Made by a program: the position numbers and the translations under genes. Shown here in pieces: positions 34,348 to 44,045 of a stretch of DNA of 64,000 nucleotides (the stretch's first letter is position 1; every line of letters begins with the position of its first letter). This DNA comes from Fimbriiglobus ruber (GTDB lineage Bacteria; Planctomycetota; Planctomycetia; Gemmatales; Gemmataceae), in contig NZ_NIDE01000014.1 of assembly GCF_002197845.1 (NCBI RefSeq), forward strand, positions 1,178,001 to 1,242,000, in the 5' to 3' direction. The notes beneath the pieces were generated by a model. That model worked only from the letters and a program-made list of their open reading frames with translations, was not told the DNA's origin and ran no database searches.

Positions 34348-36275
34348 TCTCGTTTGAATTTATCGCCGGCGCCGGCCAGCTTGTAGATTTCGGCCGTCTT
34401 GTCGAACGCCTTGTCGAGTGGTTTATCCTTGGCCGCGATCAGCGTCAGCTTCACATCCGGAGCCAGTAGCCCGAGCGCGTCCGGGATGTCGAGAACGCGC
34501 ATCACGTTCAGGAAGTGTGGCCCGTCGCGGTGTGACGCGGGCGGGTCGACGATTACGACTTCGTCCACGAGCCCAGGATTAAGTAACGCGGCGTATGCGG
34601 CGACGATCCCGGCCTGGCCGCGGCCGACCACCCGGTGCGGCCCCTTGACCGCCGCTTTCGAGGCCAGCCACGCCGCCGCGTCCCGGACGCGGCCCGAGTC
34701 CGCCGTTTGCCCGAGCAACACCAGGGAGCGCTCGACCGTGTTCGGCGGGTTCTTCCGCGTCCAGGCGAACGGCCCGCCGCCGCGGGTGTGGATCGCCTCG
34801 TGGCTCCATTTCGGGTCGCGGGCGGCCCAAAATTTCATCGCCGTACCGTCTTCTTCGGCGTTTAACACGACGAGGGATTGGCCCTCCGCGTTCGGTCTCA
34901 TCAGCATGTTGGCCAGTTGGACGACGATACCGTCTTCGCTCTGAAATTCTCTCAGGGGGTCCAGACCGGCCGCCCGCTTCATCGCCCCCACGGACTGCGG
35001 CAGCGCCCGGAAGCTCTTCTCCCGCAGCTGCTTCACCAGTCCCGCCTTCCACGCCGCGAAGTCGTCCGGCTTCTCGGGCAGCTTCACCACGGCCGCCGGG
35101 ACAAACGTCTCGTCCGCCCGGTCGTTGATCTGGTCTTTGGGCAGATCCTTGTCGTCCGGGAAAGCGCGCAGGTCTTTGCCGTCGATTTTCGTGAAGTCCG
35201 CGTCCTTCACCGGGCCGGCTTCGCCTTTCAGGTGCCGGTTGAAGAAGCCGAAGATGGCCACGCGGAGGTCCGGCCTGTAATCGTGGCCGCCGGGGGAGAC
35301 GTGTTCGTCGACCTTGTCCTTCGCGCCGTACAGGTCGTAACACGATCGCAGCCGGGCGATGATCCGGCGGTTGCCGTCCATCGGGAAGATCGAGTCGGTG
35401 TCGCTGTTCGCGAACAGGAGCGGCTTCGGGGCGAACAGTGCGAGGATCGTCGTCCACTCCCACTGATACGTGTTGATCGCGAACATGCAGTCACAGTGGC
35501 CGTTGATGACCTTGTTCGTGACGTAGCTCTCCAAATCGCTCATCCCGGATACCGGGACGGCGACCTTCACGCGATCGTCGGCCGCGGCCACCCAGCAGGT
35601 CGTCGCGCCGCCGCCGGAGATGCCGGTTACTCCGATGCGGTCCGGGTCGACCTCGGACCGGGAGCAGAGGTAGTCGATGCCGCGGACGCCGTTCCAGCAC
35701 TCGACTCCCGCCGGCGTGTACCCGCGGCTCTGCCACCAGAATCGGCCCAGGTTGTACGTCCCGTGGTGCTTGCCCGCGACCTCGCCGAGTTGCAGCGTGT
35801 CCACGATCAGGCAGACGTAGCCGTTCGAGGCGAACCAGAGGCCGTGGTCCTGAAAGGCCGTCTTGTTACCGTCGCGACCGCGGTTCGAGTGCCCGCAGAC
35901 GTACAGGATAGCCGGCAGTTTCTTGCCGGCCGCCTTCGGGCGATACAGGTTCGCGGTCACGTAGAGCCCCGGCCGGCTCTGGAAATGCAGCTTCTCGACG
36001 ACCACGTCACCCCGCTCCAGAGTGCCGGTGACGACCGCCTTCAGCGGCGTCTTTTCCGGCAGCGGCCAGAGCCCGAGCATGTCCAGAAACTGCTCCTTCA
36101 GTTTCGGCCGCTTCGCCTCCCAGTCCGCTTTCGTCTTCGCCCCACCCATGAATCCTGCGCTCAATCGGGCGGTCTCGGCCGCGAGGTACTGGTGAATCGC
36201 TTCGTCGGCCTTCGCGGGAACGGGCAGGTCGGCGGCCGGAGCGAGTAGCGCGGCGAACAGGCAAGCGGGTAACAT
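34344..36275 (-). CDS. Secreted alpha/beta hydrolase (acetyl xylan esterase-like), two-domain
   Basis: The 643-residue product has a short signal (MLPACLFAALLAPAADLPVP). The first alpha/beta-hydrolase domain spans about residues 60-360, with LPAILYVCGHSNRGRDGNKT, the nucleophile elbow GISGGG (S220), LFANSDTDSIFPMDGNR holding the likely acid, and GGHDYRPDL holding the likely histidine. The C-terminal 250 residues form a second, degenerate hydrolase-like domain (HRVVGRGQAGIVAAYAALLN, VDEVVIVDPPASH) in which the GxGxxG-type elbow lacks serine. Such enzymes deacetylate or de-esterify polysaccharides; the substrate is unknown. It is translationally coupled to the downstream secreted protein. Confidence 0.85.
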   Translation of the reverse strand: MLPACLFAALLAPAADLPVPAKADEAIHQYLAAETARLSAGFMGGAKTKADWEAKRPKLKEQFLDMLGLWPLPEKTPLKAVVTGTLERGDVVVEKLHFQSRPGLYVTANLYRPKAAGKKLPAILYVCGHSNRGRDGNKTAFQDHGLWFASNGYVCLIVDTLQLGEVAGKHHGTYNLGRFWWQSRGYTPAGVECWNGVRGIDYLCSRSEVDPDRIGVTGISGGGATTCWVAAADDRVKVAVPVSGMSDLESYVTNKVINGHCDCMFAINTYQWEWTTILALFAPKPLLFANSDTDSIFPMDGNRRIIARLRSCYDLYGAKDKVDEHVSPGGHDYRPDLRVAIFGFFNRHLKGEAGPVKDADFTKIDGKDLRAFPDDKDLPKDQINDRADETFVPAAVVKLPEKPDDFAAWKAGLVKQLREKSFRALPQSVGAMKRAAGLDPLREFQSEDGIVVQLANMLMRPNAEGQSLVVLNAEEDGTAMKFWAARDPKWSHEAIHTRGGGPFAWTRKNPPNTVERSLVLLGQTADSGRVRDAAAWLASKAAVKGPHRVVGRGQAGIVAAYAALLNPGLVDEVVIVDPPASHRDGPHFLNVMRVLDIPDALGLLAPDVKLTLIAAKDKPLDKAFDKTAEIYKLAGAGDKFKRE

Positions 36276-36358
36276 GGAAGTGTTCCGTGGGTGCGGGAAT
36301 ACTCGGTATTGTGATCGCGCGGACCGCTTTTTGCGAGAATTCTCACTGACGGATTTTC

Positions 36359-36471
36359 GCCGCAGATGAACGCGGATGAACGCGGATCAAAAAAGAGATA
36401 AGACAATAGTTCGGCTCGCTGATCGCTGGGTTCTGATCCCTGATCCGCGTTCATCTGCGTTCATCTGCGGC
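36359..36471. repeat. 31-bp inverted repeat (intergenic hairpin element)
   Basis: The arm at 36359-36389 and its reverse complement at 36441-36471 match at 30 of 31 positions and enclose 51 bp. Each arm contains the tandem word gcagatgaacgcg / gatgaacgcggat. It lies between the divergent esterase and acyltransferase genes and resembles dispersed 'gttcatctgcgttcatctgcgg' repeats found in many bacterial genomes. The spacer contains another tcggctcgctgatcg-like stretch without coding potential. Confidence 0.8.
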
Positions 36472-36494
36472 CAATATTTCCGAGGTTTGTCCGA

Positions 36495-39134
36495 ATGCTG
36501 TTGCAACCGATCCGATACCTGGTCTGGCTCCTCGGCCGCGTCGTGCTGGCGCTGCGGTATTGGGTCCGGGTCGTCGGAAAGGACGAGGTGTTCCGGCAGC
36601 CCGGGCCGTACCTGATCCTGCCGAACCACCCCGCCTATGCCGACCCGCCGAACATCCTGGCGCGCCTGTGGCCGTCGTTCCAGATGCGGCCGCTCCTGCT
36701 CGAATCCAACTTCCAGAACCCGGTCCTCGGGCCGATCGGGTTCCTGCTCCGGGCGATCAAGGTGCCGGACCTCTCGGCCGCCAGCGCGGTGGCGCGGGAG
36801 CGGGCCGAGGGGGCCGTCGCGGCCGCGATCGACGCGCTCAAGGCCGGGGAAAACGTCATCCTCTGGCCGTCCGGCCGGCTGTCGCGGGACGGCATCGAGC
36901 GGCTCGGCGGGGCGCGGGCCGTGTCGGACATCCTGGCCGCCGCCCCGAACGTGACGGTCGTCCTCGTGCGGACCCGCGGCCTCTGGGGGAGCTGCTTCAG
37001 CTGGGCCGACGCGGTCCAGCCCGAGATGATGCGGAACCTGCTGACCAGCCCGCTCACCCTGCTCGCGAACTTCGTCTTCTTCGCCCCCCGGCGGCGGGTC
37101 ACCATGACGCTGGAAGCGTTCCCACCCGGGACGCGGCCGGAACCGACCCGCGAGACCATCAACCCGTGGCTGGAGGCGTGGTACAACGCTTCGCCGTCGC
37201 CCGAACCGCCGACGTTCGTCCCGTACCACTTCCTCTTCGGCCCGCGGACGCACGACTACCCGCCCCCCGTCACCCTTCTGAGCGACGAGTCCGGCGGCGG
37301 CGACGCGAAGACGGAGACCAAGAAGGCCGTCGCCGACCTACTGGCAGAGAAACTCAAGCGACCGCTGGCCGAAGACGAGAACCGCCCGGACACGACCTTC
37401 TTCGCGCTCGGCATCGACAGCCTGGACGCGATGGACGTGGCCCTGACGGCCGAGCAGCGGTTCGGCTTCTCCGCGGGCATGGTCCCGACCACCGTCGGCC
37501 AGCTTTGGGCGGTCGCCGAGGGCCGGGCCGAGGCCGGGCCGCTCAAGCCGCCGCCGGACGTGTGGTTTTCTCCGCCGACCGGTCAGACGTCGATCGAAAT
37601 TCTCGGGGAAACGGTCGCGACCGCCCTCCTCGCCCGCGTCCTCCGCAACCCGAAGGACGTTGCCGCGGCGGACGACATGTCCGGCGTCCTCACCTACGAA
37701 CGAGTCTTGCTCGGCGCGCTGGTCCTCGCCAAACGGTTCCGCGACATCCCGGGCGCGAACGTCGGCCTGATGCTCCCGGCGTCCGCGGCCGGGATGATCA
37801 CGCTGCTCGCGCTGCACCTGGCGGGCAAGCTGCCGGTGATCCTGAACTGGACGACCGGCCCGGCCAACCTGGAACACGCGGTCAAATTGCTAGGCGTGAC
37901 CCGCGTGGTCACGTCCCGCAAGTTCCTCGACCGGCTTCAGATCGCGGTTCCGGGCGCCAACTTCGTTTACCTGGAAGACGTCCGCGGCGGCGTGGGCAAG
38001 CTCGAACTCCTGTGGCGGCTGGCGGCCGTGTCGCTGTTCCGGGGGACGGTCGTGAAGCGGGCTCTGGCCGCCCTCGACCCGGACCCCCAGAAGCCCGCGG
38101 TGGTGTTGTTCACGAGCGGATCCGAGAAAGCCCCGAAGGCGGTCCCGCTGACGCACGCGAACGTGATCGCCGACCTCCGCGGGGCCATCCCCCTCCTCGA
38201 CCTCGACCGCTTCCACCGGGTCATTGTGTTTCTGCCGCTGTTCCACAGCTTCGGCCACACGGTCACCGGCCTGCTCCCACTGTTCGCCGGCGTCCGGGCC
38301 GTCTACCACCCGGACCCGACCGATGCCAACGGGCTGGCGCGGAAGGCCGCGGCGTACCGAGCGACCGCGCTGGCGGCGACCCCGACGTTCCTCGGGTACA
38401 TGCTCGACCGGGCGGCCCCGGGCGACCTGGACGACCTACGGGTGGCCGTCGTGGGGGCCGAGAAGTGCCCGGAAGCGGTCTTTGCCAAGGCCCGCGAGCT
38501 GGCCCCGCACGCGGTCGTGATGGAGGGATACGGGATCACGGAATGTTCCCCGGTCGTGTCCGTCAACCCGCGGGCCGACACCCGGCACGGGACGATCGGC
38601 AAGCCGCTGGTCGGCGTCGAGGTCTGCGTCTGCGACCTGGAAACGAACGCCGTGCTGCCCACCGGCCAGATGGGCATGTTGCACGTGGCCGGGCCGATCA
38701 TCTTCCCCGGGTACATCGGGCACGACGGGCCGTCGCCGTTCCGAGAGATGAACGGCAAAAAGTGGTACGTGACCGGCGACCTGGCGGAACTCGACGCGGA
38801 CGGATACATCGTCTTCCACGGCCGGCTCAAGCGGTTCCTGAAGGCCGGCGGCGAGATGATCTCGCTGCCCGCGCTGGAGGCCCCGTTCGCCAAGCTCTAC
38901 CCGCCGACCGACGCCGGCCCGCGGGTCGCCGTCGAGGGCGTCGAGACTGACGCGGGCCGCCGGGTGGTGCTGTTCACGACGGAAGAAATTTCGCTCAAGG
39001 ACGCGAACGCGGCCCTGCAAAAAGAAGGGCTCCGCGGCGTCATGCGGCTCGACGAGGTGCGCAAAATCGACGCGATTCCGGTCCTGGGCACCGGCAAGAC
39101 GGACTACAAGGTGCTGCGGGCGCAGATCCAGTGA
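36495..39134 (+). CDS. Trimodular acyltransferase-ACP-AMP ligase (Aas-like)
   Basis: In the 879-residue product, residues 1-235 form a PlsC-type lysophospholipid acyltransferase with the NHxxxxD motif as NHPAYAD (N44, H45, D50) and ILWPSGRLSRDG. Residues 270-355 form an acyl carrier protein domain with FALGIDSLDAM, where S309 is the expected phosphopantetheine site. Residues 370-879 form an ANL-superfamily adenylate-forming ligase with TSGSEKAPKAVPLTH (from 540), EGYGITECSP, YVTGDLAELD and KTDYK near the C-terminus. E. coli Aas joins acyltransferase and acyl-ACP synthetase without an internal ACP. Here a built-in carrier could hand activated acyl chains directly to the acyltransferase at the inner membrane (inference). 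An amphipathic N-terminus suggests membrane association. Confidence 0.88.
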   Translation: MLLQPIRYLVWLLGRVVLALRYWVRVVGKDEVFRQPGPYLILPNHPAYADPPNILARLWPSFQMRPLLLESNFQNPVLGPIGFLLRAIKVPDLSAASAVARERAEGAVAAAIDALKAGENVILWPSGRLSRDGIERLGGARAVSDILAAAPNVTVVLVRTRGLWGSCFSWADAVQPEMMRNLLTSPLTLLANFVFFAPRRRVTMTLEAFPPGTRPEPTRETINPWLEAWYNASPSPEPPTFVPYHFLFGPRTHDYPPPVTLLSDESGGGDAKTETKKAVADLLAEKLKRPLAEDENRPDTTFFALGIDSLDAMDVALTAEQRFGFSAGMVPTTVGQLWAVAEGRAEAGPLKPPPDVWFSPPTGQTSIEILGETVATALLARVLRNPKDVAAADDMSGVLTYERVLLGALVLAKRFRDIPGANVGLMLPASAAGMITLLALHLAGKLPVILNWTTGPANLEHAVKLLGVTRVVTSRKFLDRLQIAVPGANFVYLEDVRGGVGKLELLWRLAAVSLFRGTVVKRALAALDPDPQKPAVVLFTSGSEKAPKAVPLTHANVIADLRGAIPLLDLDRFHRVIVFLPLFHSFGHTVTGLLPLFAGVRAVYHPDPTDANGLARKAAAYRATALAATPTFLGYMLDRAAPGDLDDLRVAVVGAEKCPEAVFAKARELAPHAVVMEGYGITECSPVVSVNPRADTRHGTIGKPLVGVEVCVCDLETNAVLPTGQMGMLHVAGPIIFPGYIGHDGPSPFREMNGKKWYVTGDLAELDADGYIVFHGRLKRFLKAGGEMISLPALEAPFAKLYPPTDAGPRVAVEGVETDAGRRVVLFTTEEISLKDANAALQKEGLRGVMRLDEVRKIDAIPVLGTGKTDYKVLRAQIQ

Positions 39135-39137
39135 GGT

Positions 39138-39283
39138 GGAGTCGCGACCTCACCCCCTAGCCCCCTCTCCGATGCGGAGAGGGGGAACCGGAACCGCCGG
39201 AACCGCCACCCCCAATCCGCGAGCCGTCCGCTCTTGCTCCCCTCTCCGCGTCGGAGAGGGGCCGGGGGTGAGGTCGCGACTCC
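39138..39283. repeat. Nested inverted repeat cluster downstream of the acyltransferase gene
   Basis: The outer arms ggagtcgcgacctcacccc (39138-39156) and its perfect reverse complement (39265-39283) enclose two further hairpins, 39161-39185 (ccccctctcc/ggagaggggg) and 39239-39261 (cccctctccg/cggagagggg). The 'cctcaccccctagccccctctcc' type of word is a common dispersed bacterial repeat. Its place 3 bp after the stop codon suggests it also ends transcription. The rest of the gap to 39487 shows no gene. Confidence 0.85.
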
Positions 39284-39487
39284 CACTTCCATCAAGGTCC
39301 ATACATATCAATATCCGTTGTACAGTCACGAGAAAACGGCGTTCACTCGTTGCAGGGGACGTAAACTATCCCCGTCCGGCAAACCGGGGCGAACACGACG
39401 GCACGAACGATTTCACACGTCCGCAATGAGCCGTCGAGCCCGCGCGTTGCCGCGACCGAGTACCGGCGAACCATTCGGGAGTACCGC

Positions 39488-41128
39488 GTGACGACCCAGC
39501 AGACGACCATCGGCAGTTACCTCGTGGACCGCCTCTGCGGCCTCGGCCTCAAGCACGCCTTCGGCGTCCCGGGCGACTACGTCCTGGCCTTCTACAAGAT
39601 GCTGGCGGACAGCCCGATCAAGATGATCGGGTCCACCGCCGAACTGCCCGCCGGGTACGCGGCTGACGCTTACGCGCGGGTGAGCGGGCTGGGCTGCTGC
39701 GTGAGCACCTACGGCGTCGGCGCCCTCAGCCTGGCGAACGCCGTCGCATGTGCGTACGCCGAGAAGTCGCCGGTGGTCGTGGTCAGCGGGGCGCCCGGGC
39801 TCCGCGAACGGCGGCGCGGGCAGCTTCTGCACCACACCTTCGGCGCGTACGACGCCCAACAAGCCGTGTTCTCCAACCTGACCTGCGCGAACTGCGTTCT
39901 GGACGACCCGTTGACCGCGTTCCGGGAGATCGACCGCGTCCTCGAAGCGTGCCTCCGACACAAAAGGCCCGTGTACATCGAGCTGCCGCGGGACCGCGTC
40001 ACCCAACCCTCGCTGCACCCGCACGTCGCCGCCAGCGAGGAGCCGACCAGCGACCCGCTCGAACTGCAGGACGCCGTCGCCGAGGCGGTCGGTATGTTGC
40101 GGAACAGCCGGAAGCCCGTGATCCTGGCGGGCATCGAGATCGAGCGGTTTGGCCTCTCCGGCGACACGCTGCGCCTGGCCGAGCGGTACGGCATCCCGAT
40201 CGCGGCCATGCTCCTGAGCAAGTCGGTGGTGCCCGAGGGCCACCCGCTGTACGCCGGGGTCTATCAGGCGGGGGCGGGCCGGCCGACGGTGACTCAGTTC
40301 GTCGAGGACGCGGACTGCCTGGTCATGCTCGGTGCCCTCGTGACCGACCTCGACACCGGCATGTTCACGCACGACCTGGACGACAACCAGGTGATCCACG
40401 CCGCCGTCGATGGCGTCCGCGTCCGCCGGCACATCTACCCGGACGTCCGCCTGCCCGACTTCGTCCGCGCGTTGGCGGAGGCCGACCTGCCGCGGTTCGA
40501 CCACAAGCCGCCGGTGGCCGGCGAGCCGGTGTACGCGCCGTGGCGGGCCGAGAAGGGGCGGCCGCTGAGCGTGGCCCGGTTGTTCCAGAAGGTGAACGCG
40601 GTGCTGACGGGGCAGACCACCGTGATCTCGGACCCGGGCGACGCCCTGTTCGGGGCGGCCGACCTGGTCGTGCCCGACCGGGCGGGCTTCCTGGCCCCGG
40701 CCTTCTACGCAACCCTGGGCTGGGCGATCCCGGCGGCCGTCGGCGCGCAGCTGGCTCGCCCCGACCACCGCCCGCTGGTGCTGGTCGGCGACGGCTCGTT
40801 CCAGTTCACCGGCGCCGAGTTGAGTACGGCGATCCGCCTCGGCCTCGACCCGATCGTGATCGTGTTGAACAACCGCGGGTACCTGACCGAACGGGTATTG
40901 CTCGACGGCGACTTCAACGACATCGCGAACTGGCAGTTCCACAAGCTCGTGGACGTGTTCGGCGGCGGCAAGGGGTACGAGGCCCGGACGGAGGACGAGT
41001 TCGATGCCGTACTGGACGCGGCCCAGGCGACTCGCGGGCAGACGGTGATCATCAACGCCCACCTGCCGCCCCTCGACATGACTCCCGGTCTGCGCCGCCT
41101 CGGGGAGCGGTTGGCGAAGCGCGTGTGA
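39488..41128 (+). CDS. Thiamine-diphosphate decarboxylase (pyruvate/indolepyruvate decarboxylase-like)
   Basis: The GTG start has a ggag ribosome site, giving 546 residues. The N-terminal PYR domain contains the cofactor-activating glutamate in [16 protein letters not shown] (E52) and the paired histidines [10 protein letters not shown] (H115, H116), which in Zymomonas-type pyruvate decarboxylase form part of the active site. The C-terminal PP domain has the ThDP motif GDGSFQFTG...NN (from 434) and [11 protein letters not shown], where the glutamate matches the catalytic Glu of the family. It should decarboxylate a 2-keto acid to an aldehyde; whether the substrate is pyruvate, indolepyruvate or a branched keto acid is not readable. 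yjbQ follows by 58 bp in the same direction. Confidence 0.88.
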   Translation: MTTQQTTIGSYLVDRLCGLGLKHAFGVPGDYVLAFYKMLADSPIKMIGSTAELPAGYAADAYARVSGLGCCVSTYGVGALSLANAVACAYAEKSPVVVVSGAPGLRERRRGQLLHHTFGAYDAQQAVFSNLTCANCVLDDPLTAFREIDRVLEACLRHKRPVYIELPRDRVTQPSLHPHVAASEEPTSDPLELQDAVAEAVGMLRNSRKPVILAGIEIERFGLSGDTLRLAERYGIPIAAMLLSKSVVPEGHPLYAGVYQAGAGRPTVTQFVEDADCLVMLGALVTDLDTGMFTHDLDDNQVIHAAVDGVRVRRHIYPDVRLPDFVRALAEADLPRFDHKPPVAGEPVYAPWRAEKGRPLSVARLFQKVNAVLTGQTTVISDPGDALFGAADLVVPDRAGFLAPAFYATLGWAIPAAVGAQLARPDHRPLVLVGDGSFQFTGAELSTAIRLGLDPIVIVLNNRGYLTERVLLDGDFNDIANWQFHKLVDVFGGGKGYEARTEDEFDAVLDAAQATRGQTVIINAHLPPLDMTPGLRRLGERLAKRV

Positions 41129-41186
41129 GCGGGGCCGAACATCGGACCGATCCCTTTCCACTTGTTTCCCTCACCCGGGTCGTGAG

Positions 41187-41609
<423 letters not shown>

Positions 41610-41612
41610 CAC

Positions 41613-41852
41613 ATGAAGATCGAGAACGTGCGGTCTTTTGAAACCCTGGAAAATTACTTGAAGGAGTTCAGGAACTTTCACGATGAGCCTGGCCAATATG
41701 ACTTCAACGGAGCCTTCCGTCTTTTCCTGGCTATCCTGGACAACCTGGCTCGAAATCACCTTGACGTGGACATGGAAGAACACGAAGAGCTTCGTCCGTG
41801 GGTTACGGAGGAGCAGCGAACCTTCTTGAAGAAACTGGAACGACTGACTTGA
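41613..41852 (+). CDS. Small hypothetical protein downstream of yjbQ
   Basis: ATG 41613 lies 3 bp after the yjbQ stop, with the ribosome site (ggggag) inside the end of yjbQ, so translation is likely coupled. The 79-residue product (MKIENVRSFETLENYLKEFR ... YDFNGAFRLFLAILDNLARN ... TEEQRTFLKKLERLT) is acidic and helical and resembles small immunity-like or uncharacterised proteins, but no family is recognised. Base composition is less GC-rich than yjbQ, consistent with a separate origin. Confidence 0.65.
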   Translation: MKIENVRSFETLENYLKEFRNFHDEPGQYDFNGAFRLFLAILDNLARNHLDVDMEEHEELRPWVTEEQRTFLKKLERLT

Positions 41853-41969
41853 TGCTCACCCACATCTATCAAGCCTCGCGGCCGAGCACCCGCAGCAACT
41901 TGATGATCTGTTGCGGGTGTCGTCAAGGCTTGCCCGTCCGGGTGCGGAAACGCCGATGCGCAACATGAA

Positions 41970-42012
41970 GTGGGGTTCGAACCGTCTTCGTAAGAGGCCG
42001 CTACAGCCCCAC
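41970..42012 (-). other. tRNA-like remnant (uncertain)
   Basis: Read on the minus strand, this 43-nt segment begins gtggggctgtagc and ends ggttcgaaccccac. The ends could pair as a 6-bp acceptor-like stem and the T-arm consensus GGTTCGAACC is present. It is far too short for a tRNA and lacks a D-arm. It could be a deleted tRNA relic used as an integration site, or chance. Confidence 0.2.
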
Positions 42013-42058
42013 AGATTTTAATTGACTATCTACTCACTCATCGCCTATTATTACCGAT

Positions 42059-42625
42059 ATGGCGAGGCCGAGAAGCGAAGACAAGCGGAACGCGATCATG
42101 GCGGCGGCGGCCCGCGTGATCGTTACTCACGGGCTGAGCGCGTCGACGGCGATGATCGCCCAGGAGGCCGGCGTCGCGAACGGCTCGCTATTCACCTACT
42201 TCGAGACCAAAGCCGATCTGTTCAACCAGCTCTACCTGGAACTGAAAGCCGGGGTAGCGTCCGCGGCCTTGGAAGGACTTCCGGCCGGGACGGACCTCCG
42301 CGAGCAGGCTTTTCACATCTGGTTACACTGGACGAACTGGGCGGTGTCCAATCCCGAGAAGCGACGCGCGCTGACACAACTCGTCGTTTCCGACGACATC
42401 AGCCCGGCGACCCGTGCCGCGGGGCACCAGACGATGGCACGCATCGCCGAAGTGCTGGAACGGATCCGCGCCAACGGCCCCATGCGGAGCGCCCCAATGG
42501 ACTTCGTCGCCGCGATCATGCACGCGCTGGCCGAGGCGACGATGGATTACATGGCCCACGACCCGACTAACTCGAAGAAGCACTGCAAGGTCGGCTTCGA
42601 GGCCTTGTGGCGCGTGATCGCCTGA
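42059..42625 (+). CDS. TetR/AcrR family transcriptional regulator
   Basis: The 188-residue protein begins MARPRSEDKRNAIMAAAARV and has the TetR helix-turn-helix: THGLSASTAMIAQEAGVANG, then SLFTYFETKADLFNQLY. The rest is the helical ligand-binding and dimer domain. TetR proteins usually repress neighbouring genes until a small ligand binds. The next gene starts 57 bp downstream in the same direction (the IS-interrupted membrane PQQ gene), so it is a plausible target or co-transcribed partner. Confidence 0.92.
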   Translation: MARPRSEDKRNAIMAAAARVIVTHGLSASTAMIAQEAGVANGSLFTYFETKADLFNQLYLELKAGVASAALEGLPAGTDLREQAFHIWLHWTNWAVSNPEKRRALTQLVVSDDISPATRAAGHQTMARIAEVLERIRANGPMRSAPMDFVAAIMHALAEATMDYMAHDPTNSKKHCKVGFEALWRVIA

Positions 42626-42681
42626 TTTTTCGACCGGATAATGACTGACTGGACAGACAATTACGTCACGGAGACCCGCTG

Positions 42682-42972
42682 ATGAGTACGATCCCCGACA
42701 CGCTCCCCTCCCGATGGCCGGTTCGCGTCTGGCCGGGCCTGCTGATCGTCGCCCTCATCGCCGCGGCCTGGATCGTGCCGCAGCAGCTCGCGCCGCGGAC
42801 GATCTTGAACATGATCGGCTTTCTCGCGGCCCCCATACTCGGCGCGGTGGCGGCGGTCGTCTGGTGGACGCTCGCCGCGCGAGTCCGCGGGCCGCTCCGC
42901 TGGGCCGTTCCGGCGCTCGTATTCGTGCCGCTCGTGGCGGTGGCGGTCGCGCTCCACAAAGGTAACGAATTA
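42682..42972 (+). pseudogene. N-terminal fragment of a membrane PQQ-propeller protein, cut by an IS630-type element
   Basis: ATG 42682 has a ggaga ribosome site. The 97 codons before the insertion encode three hydrophobic helices (WPGLLIVALIAAAWIVPQQL, IGFLAAPILGAVAAVVWWTL, WAVPALVFVPLVAVAVALHK), ending at GNE-L. Translation would run on into the IS and stop at 43104. Removing the 1172-bp element and one TA gives GNELVVVIYGAVAAL and continues in frame to 45598. The intact gene therefore encoded about 580 residues with membrane helices followed by a propeller. See 44147-45598 for the other half. Confidence 0.9.
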
Positions 42973-42976
42973 TACT

Positions 42977-43543
42977 TTACGCGTCCAGGAGTGACACATT
43001 GTCCCACGTCTGGAATTTGTGGGTCATCAGGGTCGCCAGTTTCTCTCGGTGTTTCGTCGGCAGATCCGCCAAGCAATGGTCGATGGCCTCCTGGAACTTC
43101 TTGAAGTCCTGATGGTGGCGGCTGTTCAACGCCTCCTTCTTCACGAACTTCCAGAGTCGCTCGATCAAGTTCAGGTTCGGCGAATACGACGGCAGGAACA
43201 ACAACTCGATCCCGAGTGCCTTGGCCGTGTGCTCCACCAGCGCGCACCGCTGGTAGCGGGCGTTGTCGAGTACCAGCGTGATCGGCAATGACCCACCGAG
43301 GGCCGCGATCTTGCGGAGCAACGCACACACCGAGGTGGCCGTGATGTACGTCGTGTTGATTTCTGTCACCAGCTCGTGCGTGACCGCGTTCAGCGCACCC
43401 AGCACGTTGTACCTCTGCCGTCCCGACGCGGCCCGGACATGTAACCGGACGAAGCACCACACCCACCCCAGGAACGACGCCAAGACGAAGTGCGACGCGT
43501 CCACGAAGTACACCGTCCGCTTACCGTCGCGGGCTTCCGCCAA
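42977..43543 (-). CDS. IS630-type transposase, catalytic DDE frame, copy 2
   Basis: The 188-residue product is identical to the one at 17071-17637, with the DDE core YFVDASHFVLAS, LVLDNARYQ and SPNLNLIERLWKFVK. It is probably made as a +1 frame fusion with the N-terminal frame. It ends within 4 bases of the element end, adjacent to the TA target. Confidence 0.88.
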   Translation of the reverse strand: MAEARDGKRTVYFVDASHFVLASFLGWVWCFVRLHVRAASGRQRYNVLGALNAVTHELVTEINTTYITATSVCALLRKIAALGGSLPITLVLDNARYQRCALVEHTAKALGIELLFLPSYSPNLNLIERLWKFVKKEALNSRHHQDFKKFQEAIDHCLADLPTKHREKLATLMTHKFQTWDNVSLLDA

Positions 43544-44045
43544 CTTCGGTTCCAGTTCCGTCTTTTAAAAAATCCGCCTGCGTGCGGGCGTGTTCGTCGA
43601 CCGTTTTCTTGGGCGGCACCGGGATGGGTGCCACCTTCAGGCATTTCATCCCCAGATCCTCTTTCAAGAACTGGCGCACCCGCGACGCCTTGCGTCGGAC
43701 GCCCGTCAGGTCCTCGATCCGCCGCGCCGCCTCGTGGGCCGTGTGCGGCGGGTGCCGGCGAAACGCGTCTTCGATCGTCCCGTGATGCGGTGTCAGCGCA
43801 CTGGGTTGGCCCTTCCAGCCGAACGATCGGACCCCATCCAGACCCTTCGCCGCATAGATCCGCAGGGTCCGCTGCACCGTGGAGCGCGACACGTTGGCCA
43901 ACTCCGCGATCCGACTGTGCGTCACGTTCCGGGTCTTGAGCCAGAGAATCTCCATCCGCTCTTGGACACGCGGGTCCGGGTGCCGATAGCGCGCGTCCGC
44001 GATCGCTTGGACCACGGGTTCGGGAAACGAATATTGGGGACGCAT
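43521..44045 (-). CDS. IS630-type transposase, N-terminal frame, copy 2
   Basis: The 174-residue product is identical to the one at 16569-17093. It contains the HTH segments VTHSRIAELANVSRSTVQRT and HTAHEAARRIEDLTGVRRKA. The TTTTTTAAAA tract near its end is kept, so both copies share the same frame organisation. This argues that the two-frame layout is native to the element and not damage in one copy. Confidence 0.87.
   Translation of the reverse strand: MRPQYSFPEPVVQAIADARYRHPDPRVQERMEILWLKTRNVTHSRIAELANVSRSTVQRTLRIYAAKGLDGVRSFGWKGQPSALTPHHGTIEDAFRRHPPHTAHEAARRIEDLTGVRRKASRVRQFLKEDLGMKCLKVAPIPVPPKKTVDEHARTQADFLKDGTGTEVGGSPRR

Noticed and set aside
41970-42012. A tRNA gene at this position
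   Set aside because: Only 43 nt separate the acceptor-like and T-arm-like ends. It has no D-arm and cannot fold as a tRNA, so it is kept only as a possible remnant.
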